From contig NC_082596.1 of NCBI RefSeq assembly GCF_030936135.1, positions 1,216,155 to 1,280,154 on the forward strand: a stretch of DNA of 64,000 nt. The letters are read 5' to 3'. This document shows positions 31,558 through 42,643 of this stretch, in pieces. This DNA comes from Gavia stellata (taxonomy: Eukaryota; Chordata; Aves; Gaviiformes; Gaviidae). The translations under genes were made by a program, and so were the position numbers. Within the stretch, counting starts at the first letter, position 1. Each line of letters opens with the position of its first letter. The notes beneath the pieces were generated by a model. That model saw nothing but the letters and a program-made list of their open reading frames with translations, was not told where the DNA came from and did not search any database.

Positions 31558-32071
31558 GAGCCCCACCTTCCCAGCAGAGCAGGGTCAGGGGATTGTTCCT
31601 GCACCTGGTGCTCAGTGCCCCATGCTGTGGTGCAGGGTCCCCACGGTGAGGAGGATGGTGAGCTCACAGAGGGGGCTCTCTGTGTGACCTCAGAGCAGAG
31701 GGATGGTGGCTTGGGGTCCCCTGCACAGGTGGTCCAGGGACCCTGCAGCAGCGGGGTTGGTGGTCCGGAGACTCTTGCATGGGTCCCTGCAGTGAAGAGG
31801 GGATGGTGGTGTGGGGATCCCCCCAAGGGTTCATTTGGGGACCCCACAGCAAGGTGAGACCGTGGCCTGGGGACTCCCATATCGCTGGAAGCTGGGCACG
31901 GTGACACGGGGCCCTGTGTGTGTGGCCCTGGCACCCCGCCGTGAAGGAAGATGGTGTCATGGGGACTGCCAGGAGATTGGTCTGGGGAACACAGCAAGGG
32001 GGGACAGGACAGGGGACCCTGCGTGGGTGTCCCTGGCACCCTGCAGCAAGGACAAGAAGTGCAGGGTCTGT
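31558..32071. repeat. Decayed GC-rich minisatellite (copy C)
   Basis: As copy A. Confidence 0.6.
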
Positions 32072-32375
32072 TGATGTATTTATTGATGTCAGCTTTTTTT
32101 GTGGGGTGTTATTTAATCAGGGCATTTTCCCTCCCTCTTGCCCCTCTGAGGTCTCTAACTTCTTCCGTGTGAGGGGTTTGGGTTGGGTTTTGGCAGCATT
32201 TCTACTCATTCATTCCCTCGTTCACCTCCCACCCCTCCCAGCAGTTGTTTTGGGGGCTGTTTTGTGAAGATTACCTATTTATTGGACTGGAGGTGTTGAT
32301 TTTGGGGTGCTGAGAGTGGCCTTCTGGAAGCTTCCAGGAGCTTCTGCAGCAGCTGGTGCCTGTCAGCCATCCCCT
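32072..32375. other. Unique spacer between minisatellite and CCAAT cluster (copy C)
   Basis: As 10791-11094. Confidence 0.5.
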
Positions 32376-32619
32376 GATTGGCAGGTTGTTAGCTGCCTCC
32401 CGATTGGCAGGTTGTTAGCTGCCTCCCGATTGGCTGGTCGCTGAGGGTGCTGAGGCAGTGCCTGGCTGTGGTGAGGGAAGGCTGCGGCCGCGGGGCTGAG
32501 GCTGGTGAGCTCTGGGAGAGCTGGTGAGGCCCGTGAGAGGCCCAGGGGGAGCGGGAGCGGCAGGCAGGGGAGGCTGGGAGTGACCGCCCGTGGGGTCTTT
32601 CTTTGGGCTGAGTGCCGAG
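32376..32619. promoter_or_regulatory. Triple inverted CCAAT array with GC-rich tail (copy C)
   Basis: GATTGG at 32376, 32402 and 32428, then GC-rich sequence into the CR1 junction. Confidence 0.4.
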
Positions 32620-35557
32620 ATGTGAAGGGGGCAGGGGATGAAACCAGGCTGCCTAGAGATGAGCCTGGGGGTGGCGTGCCGATGTTGGGGGCGAAATCGA
32701 TAGCCCAGCTCAAGTGCATGTACTCCAGTGTACGCAGCATGGGCAGCAAACAGGAGGAGCTGGACGCCGTTCTGCAGCAGGAGAGCTATGATGTAGTCGC
32801 CATCACAGAAACATGGTGGGATGACTCGCATGACTGGGGTGCTGCAATGGATGGCTATAAGCTCTTCAGGAGGGATAGGCAAGGAAGGAGAGGTGGTGGG
32901 GTGGCTCTCTGTAGGTTAGGGAGTGTTTTGATTGTAGAGAGCTCAATGATTGTGACAACAAGGTTGAATGTTTATGGGTAAGGATGAGGGGGAAGGCTAA
33001 CAAGGCAGATATCCTGCTGGGTGTCTGTTGTAGACCACCCAATGAGGACGAAGAAGCCGACGAAGCATTCTACAAGCGACTGGCAGAAGGCTCACAGTCG
33101 CAAGCCCTTGTTCTTGTGGGGACGTCAACTTACCGGACACCTGCTGGAATTATAACACAGCGGAGAGAAACCAGTCGCGGAGGTTGCTGGAGTGTGTGGA
33201 AGATAACTTCCTGACACAGCTGGTAAGCGAGCCCACCAGGGAAGGTGTCCTGCTTGACCTGCTGTTTACAAACAGAGAGGGTCTGGTGGGAGAAGTGATG
33301 GTCAGAGGCCGTCTTGGGCTTAGCGACCATGAAATTATCGATAGAGTTCTTAATTCTTGTTGAAGTAAGGAGGGGGGGTCAGCAAAACCATTACCATGGA
33401 CTTCCGGAGGGCAGACTTCGGCCTGTTCTGGACACTGATTGAGAGGGTCCCTTGGGAGACGGTCCTATAGGGCAAAGGGGCCCAGGAAGTCTGGACCTTC
33501 TTCAAGAAGGAAATCGTGAAGGCGCAGGAGCAGGCAGTCCCCATGTGCCTTAAGAAGGGCCGTCGGGGAAGATGACCGGCCTGGCTGAACGGGGAGCTTT
33601 TGCTGGGACTCAGGAAAAAAAGGAGAGTTTATCACCTTTGGAAGAAGGGGCAGGCAACTGAAGAAGAGTACAAGGCCCTCGTTAGGTCATGCAGAGAGGG
33701 AATTAGAAAGGCAAAGGCACAGCTAGAGCTCAATCTGACCATGGTTGTAAAGGAATAACAAAAAATGTTTCTATAAATACTTTAACAACAAAAAAGAGCC
33801 AAGGAGAATCTCCATCCTTTACTGGATGCGGAAGGGAACATTGTCACGAAGGATGAGTAAAAGGCTGAGGTGCTCAATGCCGCCTTTGCCTCAGTCTTTA
33901 ATAGCCAGACCAGGTATCCTCAGGGTATTCGTCTCCCTGAGCTGGAAGACAAGGATGGAGAGCAAAGTAAACTCCCCGTGATCCAGGAGGAAGCTATTAA
34001 GAACCTGCTATGCCACCTGGACACTCCCAGGTCTATGGGGCCTGATGGCATCCACCCAAGGGTGTTGAGGGAGCTGGCAGAGGAGCTTGCCAAGCCACTC
34101 TCCATCATTTATCAACGGTCCTGGTTAAAAGGGGAGGTCTGAACGGCTGGAGGCTTGCCAGCGTGACGCCCATCCACAAGAAGGGCCAGAAGGATGATCC
34201 GGGGAACTACAGGCCTGTCAGACTGACCTGGGTGCCAGGGAAGATTATGGAGAGGTTCATCCTGAGGGCACTCACAGGGCACATGCAGGACAACCAAGGG
34301 ATCAGGCCCAGCCAGCACGGGTTCATGAAAGGCAGGTCCTGCTTGACTAACCTGATCTCCTTCTATGAGCAGGTGACCCACCTAGTGGATGAGGGGAAGG
34401 CCATCGATGTTGTCTACCTGGACTTTAGTAAAGCCTTCGACACTGTCTCCCACAGTATTCTTCTGGAAAAGCTGGCGACTCGTGGCTGGGACATGTGCAC
34501 TCTTCGCTGGGTAGAAAACTGGCTGGACGGCCGAGCCCAGAGAGTCATGGTGAATGGAGTGAAATCCAGTTGGCGGCCGGTGACAAGCGGAGTCCCCCAG
34601 ACTCAGTTTTGGGGCTGGTCTTCTTTAATATCTCTATCCATGATCTGGATGAGGGGATCGAGTGCTCCCTTGGCATGTTTGGAGACAACACCAGGTCGGG
34701 CGGGAGTGTTGATCTCTTTGAGGGTAGGAAGGCTCTGCAGAGGGATCTGGACAGGCTGGATGGATGGGCTGAGGCCAATTGGATGAGGTTCAACAAGGCC
34801 AAGTGCTGAGTCCTGCACTTGGGCCACAACAACCCCATGCAAGGCTACAGGCTTGTGGAGGAGTGGCTGGAAAGCTGCCCTGCAGAAAAGGACCTGGGGG
34901 TGTTGATTGACAGTCAGCTGAATAGGAGCCAGCAGTGTGCCCAGGTGGCCAAGAAGGCCAACGGCATCCTGGCCTGTATCAGAAATGGTGTGGCCAGCAG
35001 GAGTAGGGAGGTGATCGTGCCCCTGTCCACGGTGCTGGTGAGGCCGTACCTCAAATCCTTTGTTCAGGTTTTGGGCCCTTCACTCCAAGAAGGACGTTGA
35101 AGTGCTGGAGCATGTCCAGAGAAGGGCGACGAAGCTGGTGAGGGGTCTGGAGCACAAGTCTGATGAGGAGCGGCTGAGGGAACTGGGGTTGTTTAGCCTG
35201 GAGAAGAGGAGGCTGAGGGGAGACCTCATTGGCTCTCTACAACTACCTGAAAGGAGGTTGCAGAGAGGTGGGTGTTGGTCCCTTCTCCCAAGTGACGAGT
35301 GACAGGACTAGAGGAAATGGCCTCAAGTTATGCCGGGGGAAGTTCAGGCTGGATATTAGGAAAAATTTCTTTACTGAGAGAGTGGAGAAACACTGGAAAA
35401 GGCTGCCCAGGGAGCTGGTGGAGTCACATTCATTAGAGGTGTTCAAGGAACGTGGCACTGTGGGACATGGTTTAGTGGGCATGGTGGTGTTAGTTGATGG
35501 TTGGACATGATGATCTTACAGGTCTTTTCCAACCTTAGTGATTCTGTGTGATTCTGT
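32620..35557 (+). mobile_element. CR1 LINE with endonuclease and RT, broken
   Basis: Same insertion as 21252-24182. The RT is broken: one base lost in motif B (GVPQTQFW in place of GVPQGSVLG, near 34600), a stop near 34808 and a base gained near 35068. All three are shared with the copy at 60719-63652 and absent from 21252-24182. Motif C reads FGDN. Confidence 0.9.
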
Positions 35558-35672
35558 AATCCCGACTGGCCATGGCGCCAGACAACCTGCTGTAGGTGGC
35601 CCTGCTTGAGGAGCGGGGTTGAAGCACATGGTCTCCAGAGGTTCCTGCCAAACTACATGATTCTGTGATTCT
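35558..35672 (+). mobile_element. Old CR1 3' tail remnant
   Basis: As 24183-24290. Confidence 0.7.
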
Positions 35673-35989
35673 GTTTGCTGGGAGGGCAGGAGAGTCATTG
35701 TAGGGAAGAGAGTTAGTCAAGGGTGTTCTGGCACGGGGAGACTTTGTGAGAGGCATATGAAGGTGTGCATTATTGCGCCAAAGGCTTTGAGCAAGTGGTG
35801 GGCTTGCGTAATGTTCTGGAAGCCACGAGGCACCGGTGTTGGTGGTGGCATATTTTGTACGATAGGTCTTGTGGCCCCTTTCCACCCACCCTGATGATCT
35901 ATTAGGCTCTGTTTTTTCTCGGGTGAAGTTGGAAAAGCCTTGGGAGAAGAAAGGAAGTGGAGGCATTTGAGGCTGGGATGCAGGAGGAC
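35673..35989. other. 3' flank of keratin copy 7
   Basis: Common flank type; 63768-64000 is nearly identical. Confidence 0.6.
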
Positions 35990-35995
35990 TTTATT
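35990..35995 (-). terminator. Poly(A) signal, keratin copy 7
   Basis: AATAAA on the minus strand (CTCAATAAAGTCC). Confidence 0.85.
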
Positions 35996-36264
35996 GAGGC
36001 AAAAGAGTGAAAATGCAGGAGCACCAAGTGGAGGGGAGTCGGTGTGAGGTGCAAAGAAGGAGGTGGTAGAAGAGGAGGAGGTACATGGGCCATGTTTCCA
36101 GGCAGCCTGGGCAGGCCCCTTCCCTGCTTCCTTGCTTGGTGCCTTGAGAGGAGGAGTTGTGGATAGTAGGTTGACATTCCAGGAAGGGCCAGAGGTGCAT
36201 CTTCAATCCATGCCATGGTTTCCAGGGTGTGGGTGGTTGGTGTCAGGGGTGGTGACGAGGGCCC

Positions 36265-36567
36265 TTAGCAGGGGTAACAGCCTCTTCCGCGGCCAAAGCA
36301 GCCCAGGCCTCCAAAGCCGTAGCCGAAGCCGCCGGAGGAGATGGGCACTCCCTGGGAGCTGAGGATGTTGCCCACGGCAGCGGATGAGGAGGATCCGACA
36401 GCGGTGTTCTGTGGGAAGGAGCTGAGGATGGGTCCTGGCAGAGTGACGACCACGGTGGAAGGCTGGATGACGACGCGGGATTCCTCGCACTGCCTGACAC
36501 AGGGCTCGTTGCAGCTGTCAGCCAGCGGGGTGGGTCCGCAGGGGCGGCAGAGGTCGTAGCAGGCCAT
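36265..36567 (-). CDS. Feather beta-keratin, copy 7 (mosaic, PSTVVV core, 100 aa)
   Basis: Intact but mosaic. The core (PSTVVV) and E29 are of the even-position type. Exon 1 matches copy 2 and no other copy (the two share GTGAAGGAG and GGAGCAG, plus sense). The 3' UTR (for example GTTGTGGATAGTAGG at about 36154) and the 100-residue length match copies 1 and 5. The tail reads CFGRGRGC, a Gly/Arg swap seen only here. Intron 36588-36791 (204 bp) contains a private tract near 36633-36665. TATA-like CATAAAA at 36856-36862, poly(A) signal 35990-35995. I infer gene conversion or unequal crossing-over between the two subtypes, with a breakpoint somewhere in the 3' third of the coding region. Confidence 0.96.
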   Translation of the reverse strand: MACYDLCRPCGPTPLADSCNEPCVRQCEESRVVIQPSTVVVTLPGPILSSFPQNTAVGSSSSAAVGNILSSQGVPISSGGFGYGFGGLGCFGRGRGCYPC

Positions 36568-36855
36568 GTCTGTGGTGTGGAGGGTCCCTGGAAGAGAGGG
36601 TGTTGAGGAAGTGGAGGGGAATGGGGGTGCGAGTTTTACTGTCGCATGAGTGCGAGCGATTGTGGAGTCCTGATGTGGGGCTGTGGGCAGCGTGGTGGAG
36701 GCGTCAAAGCTGCTGAGTCTTGGGGCAGAGCGTGCTGGAAGAGAGGGGCCAGGTGGGTCAGGAGAAGGAGGGGAAGGGGTTTCAGGCTCACCTTGTTGAC
36801 CGTGAAGGAGAAGGCGTCAGGAGCAGTGTGTGAGGGAGAGAGGCTCTGGGCTGAC

Positions 36856-36862
36856 TTTTATG
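36856..36862 (-). promoter_or_regulatory. TATA-like box, keratin copy 7
   Basis: CATAAAA on the minus strand followed by GTCAGCCC. Confidence 0.75.
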
Positions 36863-37924
36863 CTGGTCCCCAAGGGGCGTGACCATCTTTGCGCATGACA
36901 GCATTTTTCAGCAAGCAGCTGTTACATGCCACAACCTCGTGAGTAATAAGGTGGGACGTGTTTTCCTTCCTGAAATTCTGCAATTTCCTGTCCTCCTCTT
37001 GAGGACATGTCCGCTTGGCCCAGGCGGCAGCTTTTAAGTGAGAGTATTAGAGGCCAAAGGCTGGTGTTGATGGCACGTGTCAGGGCAGGTAGAAGTCATG
37101 ACCAAAGCATAATAGAGGTGGGGTGTCATCGGTGAGGTCATCCCGTGGCACTTGTGTGGTGTGGTTTGCGGGTGCGTTGTGAAGAGGGGGCCTCAATTCA
37201 TCTCAGCCCTGGGAGGCTGGTCTTGGTTTGGAAGTGTGCTGCGCGTGAGGGTCTGCCCCTTCCAATTGCATTTAGTCCCTCCCTGTTTTGCTGCCAGCTC
37301 GCTAAGCCTTTACTAAGGCCTGGCCTTTCCCATTGAGTGTGCCCCATGGGTGCCTTGGTGCCGCTGTTGCTTGTAAGGTTGTAGCTGGGAGAAAGGAGGC
37401 TGCCTGTTTGGGGTTGTGCCTCCTTGGTGCCCTCCCTGGGAGTGTCTGCATGCAGGCAGAGGAGGGCTAATTGCAAGAGCATGTCATTGTCCTGTCAGCT
37501 ACGGTTCAGAGCTCGCAGGCCCTGTGATGTGGGGAGCCCTGCCAGGCTCTCCAAAGGCTTGTGTTGGCCCCTCCATAGCGCTCCCCTTAGCTGGGGATGG
37601 TACATGTGCAGAGTCGGCTTTGGTGTGATGCAGTGCTTGGGCTATGGCATGATACAGTGCTTGGGCTCTGGTGTGACACATCCAAAGAAGAAGAATGAGA
37701 AGAAAGAGAATTTGGAGATTGCTGAGGGGAGTTGGAGGCGAGCATGCAGCACATGGCTGCAGAGCCGAGGCCTTGGTGGTGGTGGATGCATGCCAAAGGG
37801 TTGATGAATGCAAGGCATTCCCCAGTTGAGCTGAGGTGAGTGTTTTGCAGGCTGTTTGTCAGGCAAGCAGTGCTTGTTGCTGAGGAAGATGAAGGGAGGT
37901 AGGAAGGAATGCTGTGCATCTGGA
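36863..37924. other. Upstream spacer of keratin copy 7, ancestral type
   Basis: Even-type promoter-proximal part, then the unique spacer shared with copy 1 (TTGTAGCTGGGAGAAAGGAG near 37379). This is the empty counterpart of the LTR insertion point in the five blocks. No gene. Confidence 0.6.
37003..37012. promoter_or_regulatory. GGACATGTCC palindrome, copy 7
   Basis: Perfect palindrome 141 bp from the TATA-like box; its presence in this odd-position gene agrees with an even-type 5' side. Confidence 0.33.
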
Positions 37925-38614
37925 GATAAGCAAGTCCATGGGGCCTGAGGCGTCATAGCCATGAATGTGGAGGGAGCTGGCTGATGCCCTTGGGAGGCCC
38001 CTCTCCATTCTGTTGGGAAGTTGGTGGTGCCTGGGAGTGGTTTTTGATGGCTGGAAAGAAAGCTCATAGCCCTTGTATCTTGGAGAAGATCAGGAAGGAA
38101 GATCTGGGAAAGTAGAGGTTTCCTAGCCTGACCTCGTTTCTGAGAAGGTGATGTAGTAAACCCTCTTGGAAGGCACTGCCAATCCCCGGAAGGACAACGA
38201 GGTGATGGGGAGTTTTCAGCATGGATTTACAAAGGGGAAATCATGCTTGGCCAACCTGTGTGTCTTCTACTTTGAAGTGACTAGCTTTGTGGACGAGGAG
38301 AGAGCCGTGGCTGGTGTTTACGTTGACTTTTCAGTGAAGCCTTTGACGCTTTCTCCCCTTGCTTTCTCATAGACCACCCAAGAAATTACGGGGTTGCGTA
38401 AGTAGCCAGTGAGGTTGAGTGCAAACTGGTTGAAGGGCTGGGCCCAGAGGTTTGTGCTCAGTGGCCCAAAGTGCAGTTGGAGGCAAGTCTCAGGTGGTGT
38501 AGGCCAGGACTTGGATTCGTGGGGCCAGCCCTGTTCAACATCCTCATCAATGGCCTGGGCAGTTGGACAGTCTGCCCCCTCAGCAAGTTGGCAGATGATG
38601 CAATATCTGGAGAT
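37925..38614 (+). mobile_element. CR1 LINE RT fragment
   Basis: AAGTCCATGGGGCCTGAGG start, QHGFTKGKSCLANLCVF, VYVDFSVKP (motif A region) and LADDA (motif C) near 38590. Interrupted at 38615 by LTR sequence. Confidence 0.8.
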
Positions 38615-39162
38615 GGTTTGCTGGCAGGACTTGTGACCCCATTGGAGACCCACACTGGAGCAGTTTGTGGAGAACTGCAGCCTGTGCGAAGGACTGACAT
38701 TGGAGAAGTTTGTGGAGGACTGTCTCCTGTAGGAGAGACCCCACGCTGGAGGTGGGGAAGAGTGTGAGGAGTCCTCTCCCTGAGGAGGAAGACGTGGCAG
38801 AAACAAGGTGTGATGAACTGACCACAACCAGCATTCCCCATCCCCCTGCACTCTGGTGGGGGAAGAGGTAGAGAATTCAGGACTGAAGTTTAATGCAGGA
38901 AAAAGGGAGGTGGGGAGAAGGTGTTTTAAGATTTGGGGTTTTTTCTCATTATCTTACCCTGATTTGATTGGTAATAAGTTAAACTAATTTCCCCAAGTCG
39001 AGTCTGTTTTGCCTGTTTCATTAATCAGTGAATGATCTGTCCCTGTCCTTATCTTGACCCCTGAGCCTTTCTTATGCTTTCTCTCCCCTGCCCAGCTGAG
39101 GAGGGGAGTGATGGAGAGGCTTTGGTGGGCACCTGGAGTTGAGCCAGGGTCAACCCACCACA
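38615..39162 (+). mobile_element. 3' part of a solo LTR, related to the block LTRs
   Basis: GAAGTTTGTGGAGGACTGTC through TTTGGTGGGCACCTGG to AACCCACCACA: same LTR family as at 9390 but clearly diverged, so a separate and incomplete copy sitting within a CR1. Relic. Confidence 0.7.
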
Positions 39163-39420
39163 GGTGAGTGGACCAAGCTGAAAAGATGTGCCATATCCTT
39201 AGAAGAGAAGGCAAGCCTCTTCCAGTGTGAGGGTGGTCAATCAGTGGAACCGGAAGCGCAGAGAGGTGTTGGAGTCTGCATCCTTGGAGATACGGAAAAC
39301 CTGGCTGGCCGTGGTCGTGGACAGCCTGCTCGGGCTGACCGTGCCTGAGCAGGCTGGGTTGAAGTAGATGATTTCCTGAGTTTCCTTGTGCCCTCACTGA
39401 TTCTGTTTGCTGTGATTCTG
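39163..39420 (+). mobile_element. CR1 LINE 3' end after the LTR
   Basis: Continuation of the CR1 3' end (CTTGGAGATACGGAAAACC, CTGCTCGGGCTGACCGTGCC, GATTCTG). Confidence 0.65.
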
Positions 39421-39879
39421 CTTGCTGTGCTGGGCAGGGAGTCGTGCTGGGGAAGAGAGTTGGTCAAGGACGTGGTGCCATGGGGAGGTTGCGTCAGAGG
39501 CATGGGTAGAAGTGCGTTAGCATGTCCAAGCCTTTGTTTGTGCAAGTGAAGGGCTTGTGTCATGGGCTGGAAGCCCCCGTTTAGCGGTCTGTGTTGTTGT
39601 TGTTGTTGCTGGGGACGTAGTTCCTAAGAGAGGTCTTGTAGCCCTTTTCCACCCACCCTGAGGGCCTGTTGAGCCCTGGCTTTGTGCTGTGTGAAGTTGG
39701 AGGAGCCTTGGGAGAGAAGGGAAGTGGAGGCGTGTCATGCTGGGATGCAGGACATCTTTATTGAGGCAAAAGGGTGAAAAGGTAGGAGTGAAAAGTGGAA
39801 GAGAGCCGGTATGAGGTGCAAGTAGGGTGCCCGTCAGCCGAGGTCCCTTGTGTGAGATAGATCTTGTCAGAGCCTGACA

Positions 39880-40818
39880 AGGCTCTGCAGAGGGATCTGG
39901 ACAGGCTGGATCGATAGGCCGAGGCCAATTGGATGAAGTTTAATAAGGCCAAGTGCCGGGTTCTACACTTTGGCCACAACAACCCCATGCAATGCTACAG
40001 GCTTGGGGACGAGTGGCTGGAAAGCTCCCCCGCAGAAAAGGACCTGGGGGTGTTGATTGACAGTCAGCTGAATATGAGCCAGCAGTGTGCCCAGGTGGCC
40101 AAGAAGGCCAACGGCATCCTGGCCTGTATCAGAAATAGTGTGGCCATCAGGAGCAGGGAGGTGATCATGCCCCTGTACTCGACTCTGGTGAGGCCGCACC
40201 TCGAATCCTGTGTTCAGTGTTGGGCCCCTCATTCCAAGAAGGACATTGAGGTGCTGGAGCGTGTCCAGAGAAGGGCGACGAAGCTGGTGAGGGGTCTGGA
40301 GCACAAGTCTGATGAGGAGCGGCTGAGGGAACTGGGGTTGTTCATTCTGGAGAAGAGGAGGCTGAGGGGAGAACTTACTGCTCTCTACAACTACCTGAAA
40401 GGGTGTTGCAGAGAGGTGGGTGTTGGTCTCTTCTCCCAAGTGACTAGTGACAGGACAAGAGGAAATGGCCTCAAGTTGCACCAGGGGAGGTTCAGGCTGG
40501 ATATTAGGAAAAAGTTCTTTACTGAGAGAGTAGTGAAACATTGGAACAGGCTGCCCAGGGAAGTGGTAGACTCACCCTCCCTGGAAGTATTCAAGGAGCG
40601 TGTGGATGTGGCATTGTGGGATGTGGCTTGATTGGCATGGTGGTGTGTGGTGTGGGTGGGTTGTTTTGGTGTGGGCTGTGGTTTGTTTTGTGGTTTGTGG
40701 GTGGTTTTGGTTTTTTGTGTTGGGGTTTTTTTTTTGTTTTTTTTTTTTTTTTTCTTAATGGTTGGACTTGATGATCTTACAGGTCTTTTCCAACCTTAGT
40801 GATTCTGTGATTCTGTGA
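39880..40818 (+). mobile_element. CR1 LINE 3' half inserted in the ghost keratin 3' UTR
   Basis: 5'-truncated copy with a 232-aa open frame (39933-40631) covering the RT thumb/C-terminus. A GT- and T-rich tract of about 115 bp (40643-40757) interrupts its 3' UTR before GGTTGGACTTGATGATC. Tail GTGATTCTGTGATTCTGTG. Confidence 0.88.
40643..40757. repeat. GT/T-rich low-complexity expansion within a CR1
   Basis: Starts as GGTGTGTGGTGTGGGTGGG and grades into runs of T. The corresponding site in other CR1 copies (for example 35480-35500) has only a few bases. Confidence 0.7.
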
Positions 40819-41045
40819 AAGCCGCAAGGTCTCCCTGGTCTCGGCTGGTCGTTGGCTTGCGAGAAGGTGTTTGCAGCAGAGAGTAGTGGACATAGCAGAA
40901 GGGGTGATTCAAAGAAGGAAGTGGGAGAAGAGAAGGAGGTACATGGGCCATGTTTCCAGGCAGCCCATGCTGGTCCCTTCCCTGCTTCCTTGCTTTTTTC
41001 CTTGAGAAGAAGAGCCATGGGTGCCAGGACCATGTCCCAGTGACA

Positions 41046-41465
41046 TCCTGGCAGAAGCGTCATTCCTATGAGAAGAGGCCGAGGAGCTGGGATTCCTAAT
41101 CTAGGAGGCAAAGAATGTGCAGGGGGTCTGTCATCAATGTGTATAAATCCCAGACAGGAGGGAGTGAAGTTGAGGGAGCGAAGTTGAGGGAGCGTGGTTC
41201 TTCTGAGTAGTACGCACGACCAGGACAAGAGTCCATGGGCACAAGTGAGAACAGATGGCATTCCATGGGCGAAGAAGGCAAGTCTTTTCCAGAGTGAGGG
41301 TGGTCAGAGAGTGGAAGAGGTGGTGGAGTCTCCCTCCTGGGAGATACTGAAAACCAACCAGCCATGGTCCCAGACAACCTGCTGTGGGTGGTCATGCTTC
41401 AGCAGTGAGTTGAAGCACATGATATCCAGAGGTTCCTGCCGAACTGCATGTTTCTGTGATTCTGT
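41046..41465 (+). mobile_element. Old CR1 LINE, 3' part
   Basis: Begins mid-RT at TGGCAGAAGCGTCATTCC, corresponding to 13157 and 52070, directly after the ghost 3' UTR, so its left part went with the deletion that removed the ghost gene. Confidence 0.75.
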
Positions 41466-41759
41466 TGGCTGGGAGGGCATGAGAGTCATTGTAGGGAAGA
41501 GAGTTAGTCAATGGTGTGCTGGCATGGGGAGACTTTGTGAGAGGCATACAAAGGTGAGAATTATTGCGTCAAAGCCTTTGGGTAAGTGGTGGGTGGGATT
41601 GTGTATGTTCTGGAAGAGATGAGGCACCGGCGTTGGTGGTGGCCTGTTTCATAGGAGAGGTGTTGTTGCCCCTTTCCACCAACCGTGATGGGCTTTTAAG
41701 CCCTGTTTCTTCTTGGGTGAAGAAAAGTGGAAGCATTTGAGGCTGGGATGCAGGAGAAG
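41466..41759. other. 3' flank of keratin copy 8
   Basis: Common flank type; no gene. Confidence 0.6.
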
Positions 41760-41765
41760 TTTATT
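41760..41765 (-). terminator. Poly(A) signal, keratin copy 8
   Basis: AATAAA on the minus strand (CTCAATAAACTTC). Confidence 0.85.
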
Positions 41766-42035
41766 GAGGCAAAAGAGTGAAAATGCAGGAGCACCATGTG
41801 GAGGGGAGCTGGTGTGAGGTGCAAAGAAGGAGGTGGGAGAAGAGGAGGAGGTACATGGGCCATGTTTCCAGGCAGCCCGGGCAGGCCCCTTCCCTGCTTC
41901 CTTGCTTGCTGCCTTGAGAGGAGGAGCTGTGGACGGCAGGTCGACGTGCCAGGAAGGGCCCGGAGGTGTGTCCTCAATCCATGCCGTGGCTTCCCGGATG
42001 TGGGTGGTTGGTGTCAGGGGTGTTGGCGAGGGCCC

Positions 42036-42344
42036 TTAGCAGGGGTAGCAGCCTCTCCTGCCCCTGAAGCAGCCCAGGCCTCCAAAGCCATAGCTGTAGC
42101 CGAAGCCGCCGGAGGAGATGGGCACTCCCTGGGAGCTGAGGATGTTGCCCACGGCAGCGGATGAGGAGGATCTGACGGCGGTGTTCTGTGGGAAGGAGCT
42201 GAGGATGGGTCCTGGCAGGGTGACGAGCACGGCGGGAGGCTGGATGACGACGCGGGAGTCCTCGCACTGCCTGACACAGGGCTCGTTGCAGCTGTCAGCC
42301 AGCGGGGTGGGTCCGCAGGGGCGGCAGAGGTCGTAGCAGGCCAT
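42036..42344 (-). CDS. Feather beta-keratin, copy 8 (PPAVLV type, 102 aa)
   Basis: PPAVLV core; residue 58 is Arg (QNTAVRSS) where all other copies have Gly, next to the Ser run that ends the beta core. The tail is GYSYGF with CFRGRRGC, shared with copy 10. Intron 42365-42572 (208 bp), TATA-like CATAAAA at 42637-42643, poly(A) signal 41760-41765. The left neighbour is the ghost keratin remnant joined to an old CR1. The upstream spacer matches that of copies 5 and 10. Confidence 0.97.
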   Translation of the reverse strand: MACYDLCRPCGPTPLADSCNEPCVRQCEDSRVVIQPPAVLVTLPGPILSSFPQNTAVRSSSSAAVGNILSSQGVPISSGGFGYSYGFGGLGCFRGRRGCYPC

Positions 42345-42636
42345 GTCTGTGGTGTGGAGGGGCCCTGGAAGAGAGGGTGTTGAGGAAGCGGAGGGGAATG
42401 GGGGTGCGAGGGGTGGTTTTGCAGGAGGTCGAGGGAGTGGGGAGTCGTGGTGTGGAGCTATGGGGAGTGTGGTGTTGGGGAGGCATCAGGGCTGCTGAGT
42501 GTGGAGGCAGATCGTCCTGGAAGAGGCAGGCCAGCTGCGTCTGGAGATCAGGGGAAGGGGTTTCAGGCTCACCTTGTTGACCGCAGAGGAGAAGGTGTCA
42601 GGAGAAGTGTGTGAGGGAGAGAGGTGCTGGGCCGGC

Positions 42637-42643
42637 TTTTATG
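42637..42643 (-). promoter_or_regulatory. TATA-like box, keratin copy 8
   Basis: CATAAAA on the minus strand followed by GCCGGCCC. Confidence 0.75.

Larger units (their letters stand above)
24597..35989 (-). repeat. Higher-order keratin dimer unit, copies 5-6
   Basis: About 11.4 kb with the same order of parts as the copy 3-4 unit plus a short minus CR1. Confidence 0.85.
39421..41045 (-). pseudogene. Ghost keratin gene: 3' flank and 3' UTR only, split by a CR1
   Basis: 39421-39879 matches the 3' flank and 3' UTR of the keratin genes, including a poly(A) signal in the usual context (TTTATTGAGGCAAAAG, plus sense) near 39755. After a CR1 insertion (39880-40818) the 3' UTR resumes at 40819-41045 with the conserved GGGCCATGTTTCCAGGCAGC tract. 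It then breaks off and is joined directly to the middle of an old CR1 (41046 on), so coding region, intron, promoter and most of the spacer are missing. It retains the long 3' UTR form otherwise seen only in copy 2. It occupies the even-type position between copies 7 and 8. Confidence 0.8.
35990..41759 (-). repeat. Contracted dimer unit, copy 7 and ghost gene
   Basis: About 5.8 kb, roughly half a normal unit. The second gene is reduced to its 3' UTR and its spacer to the end of an old CR1. Confidence 0.7.

Noticed and set aside
39933-40631. 232-aa frame as a separate gene
   Set aside because: It is the C-terminal half of CR1 reverse transcriptase.
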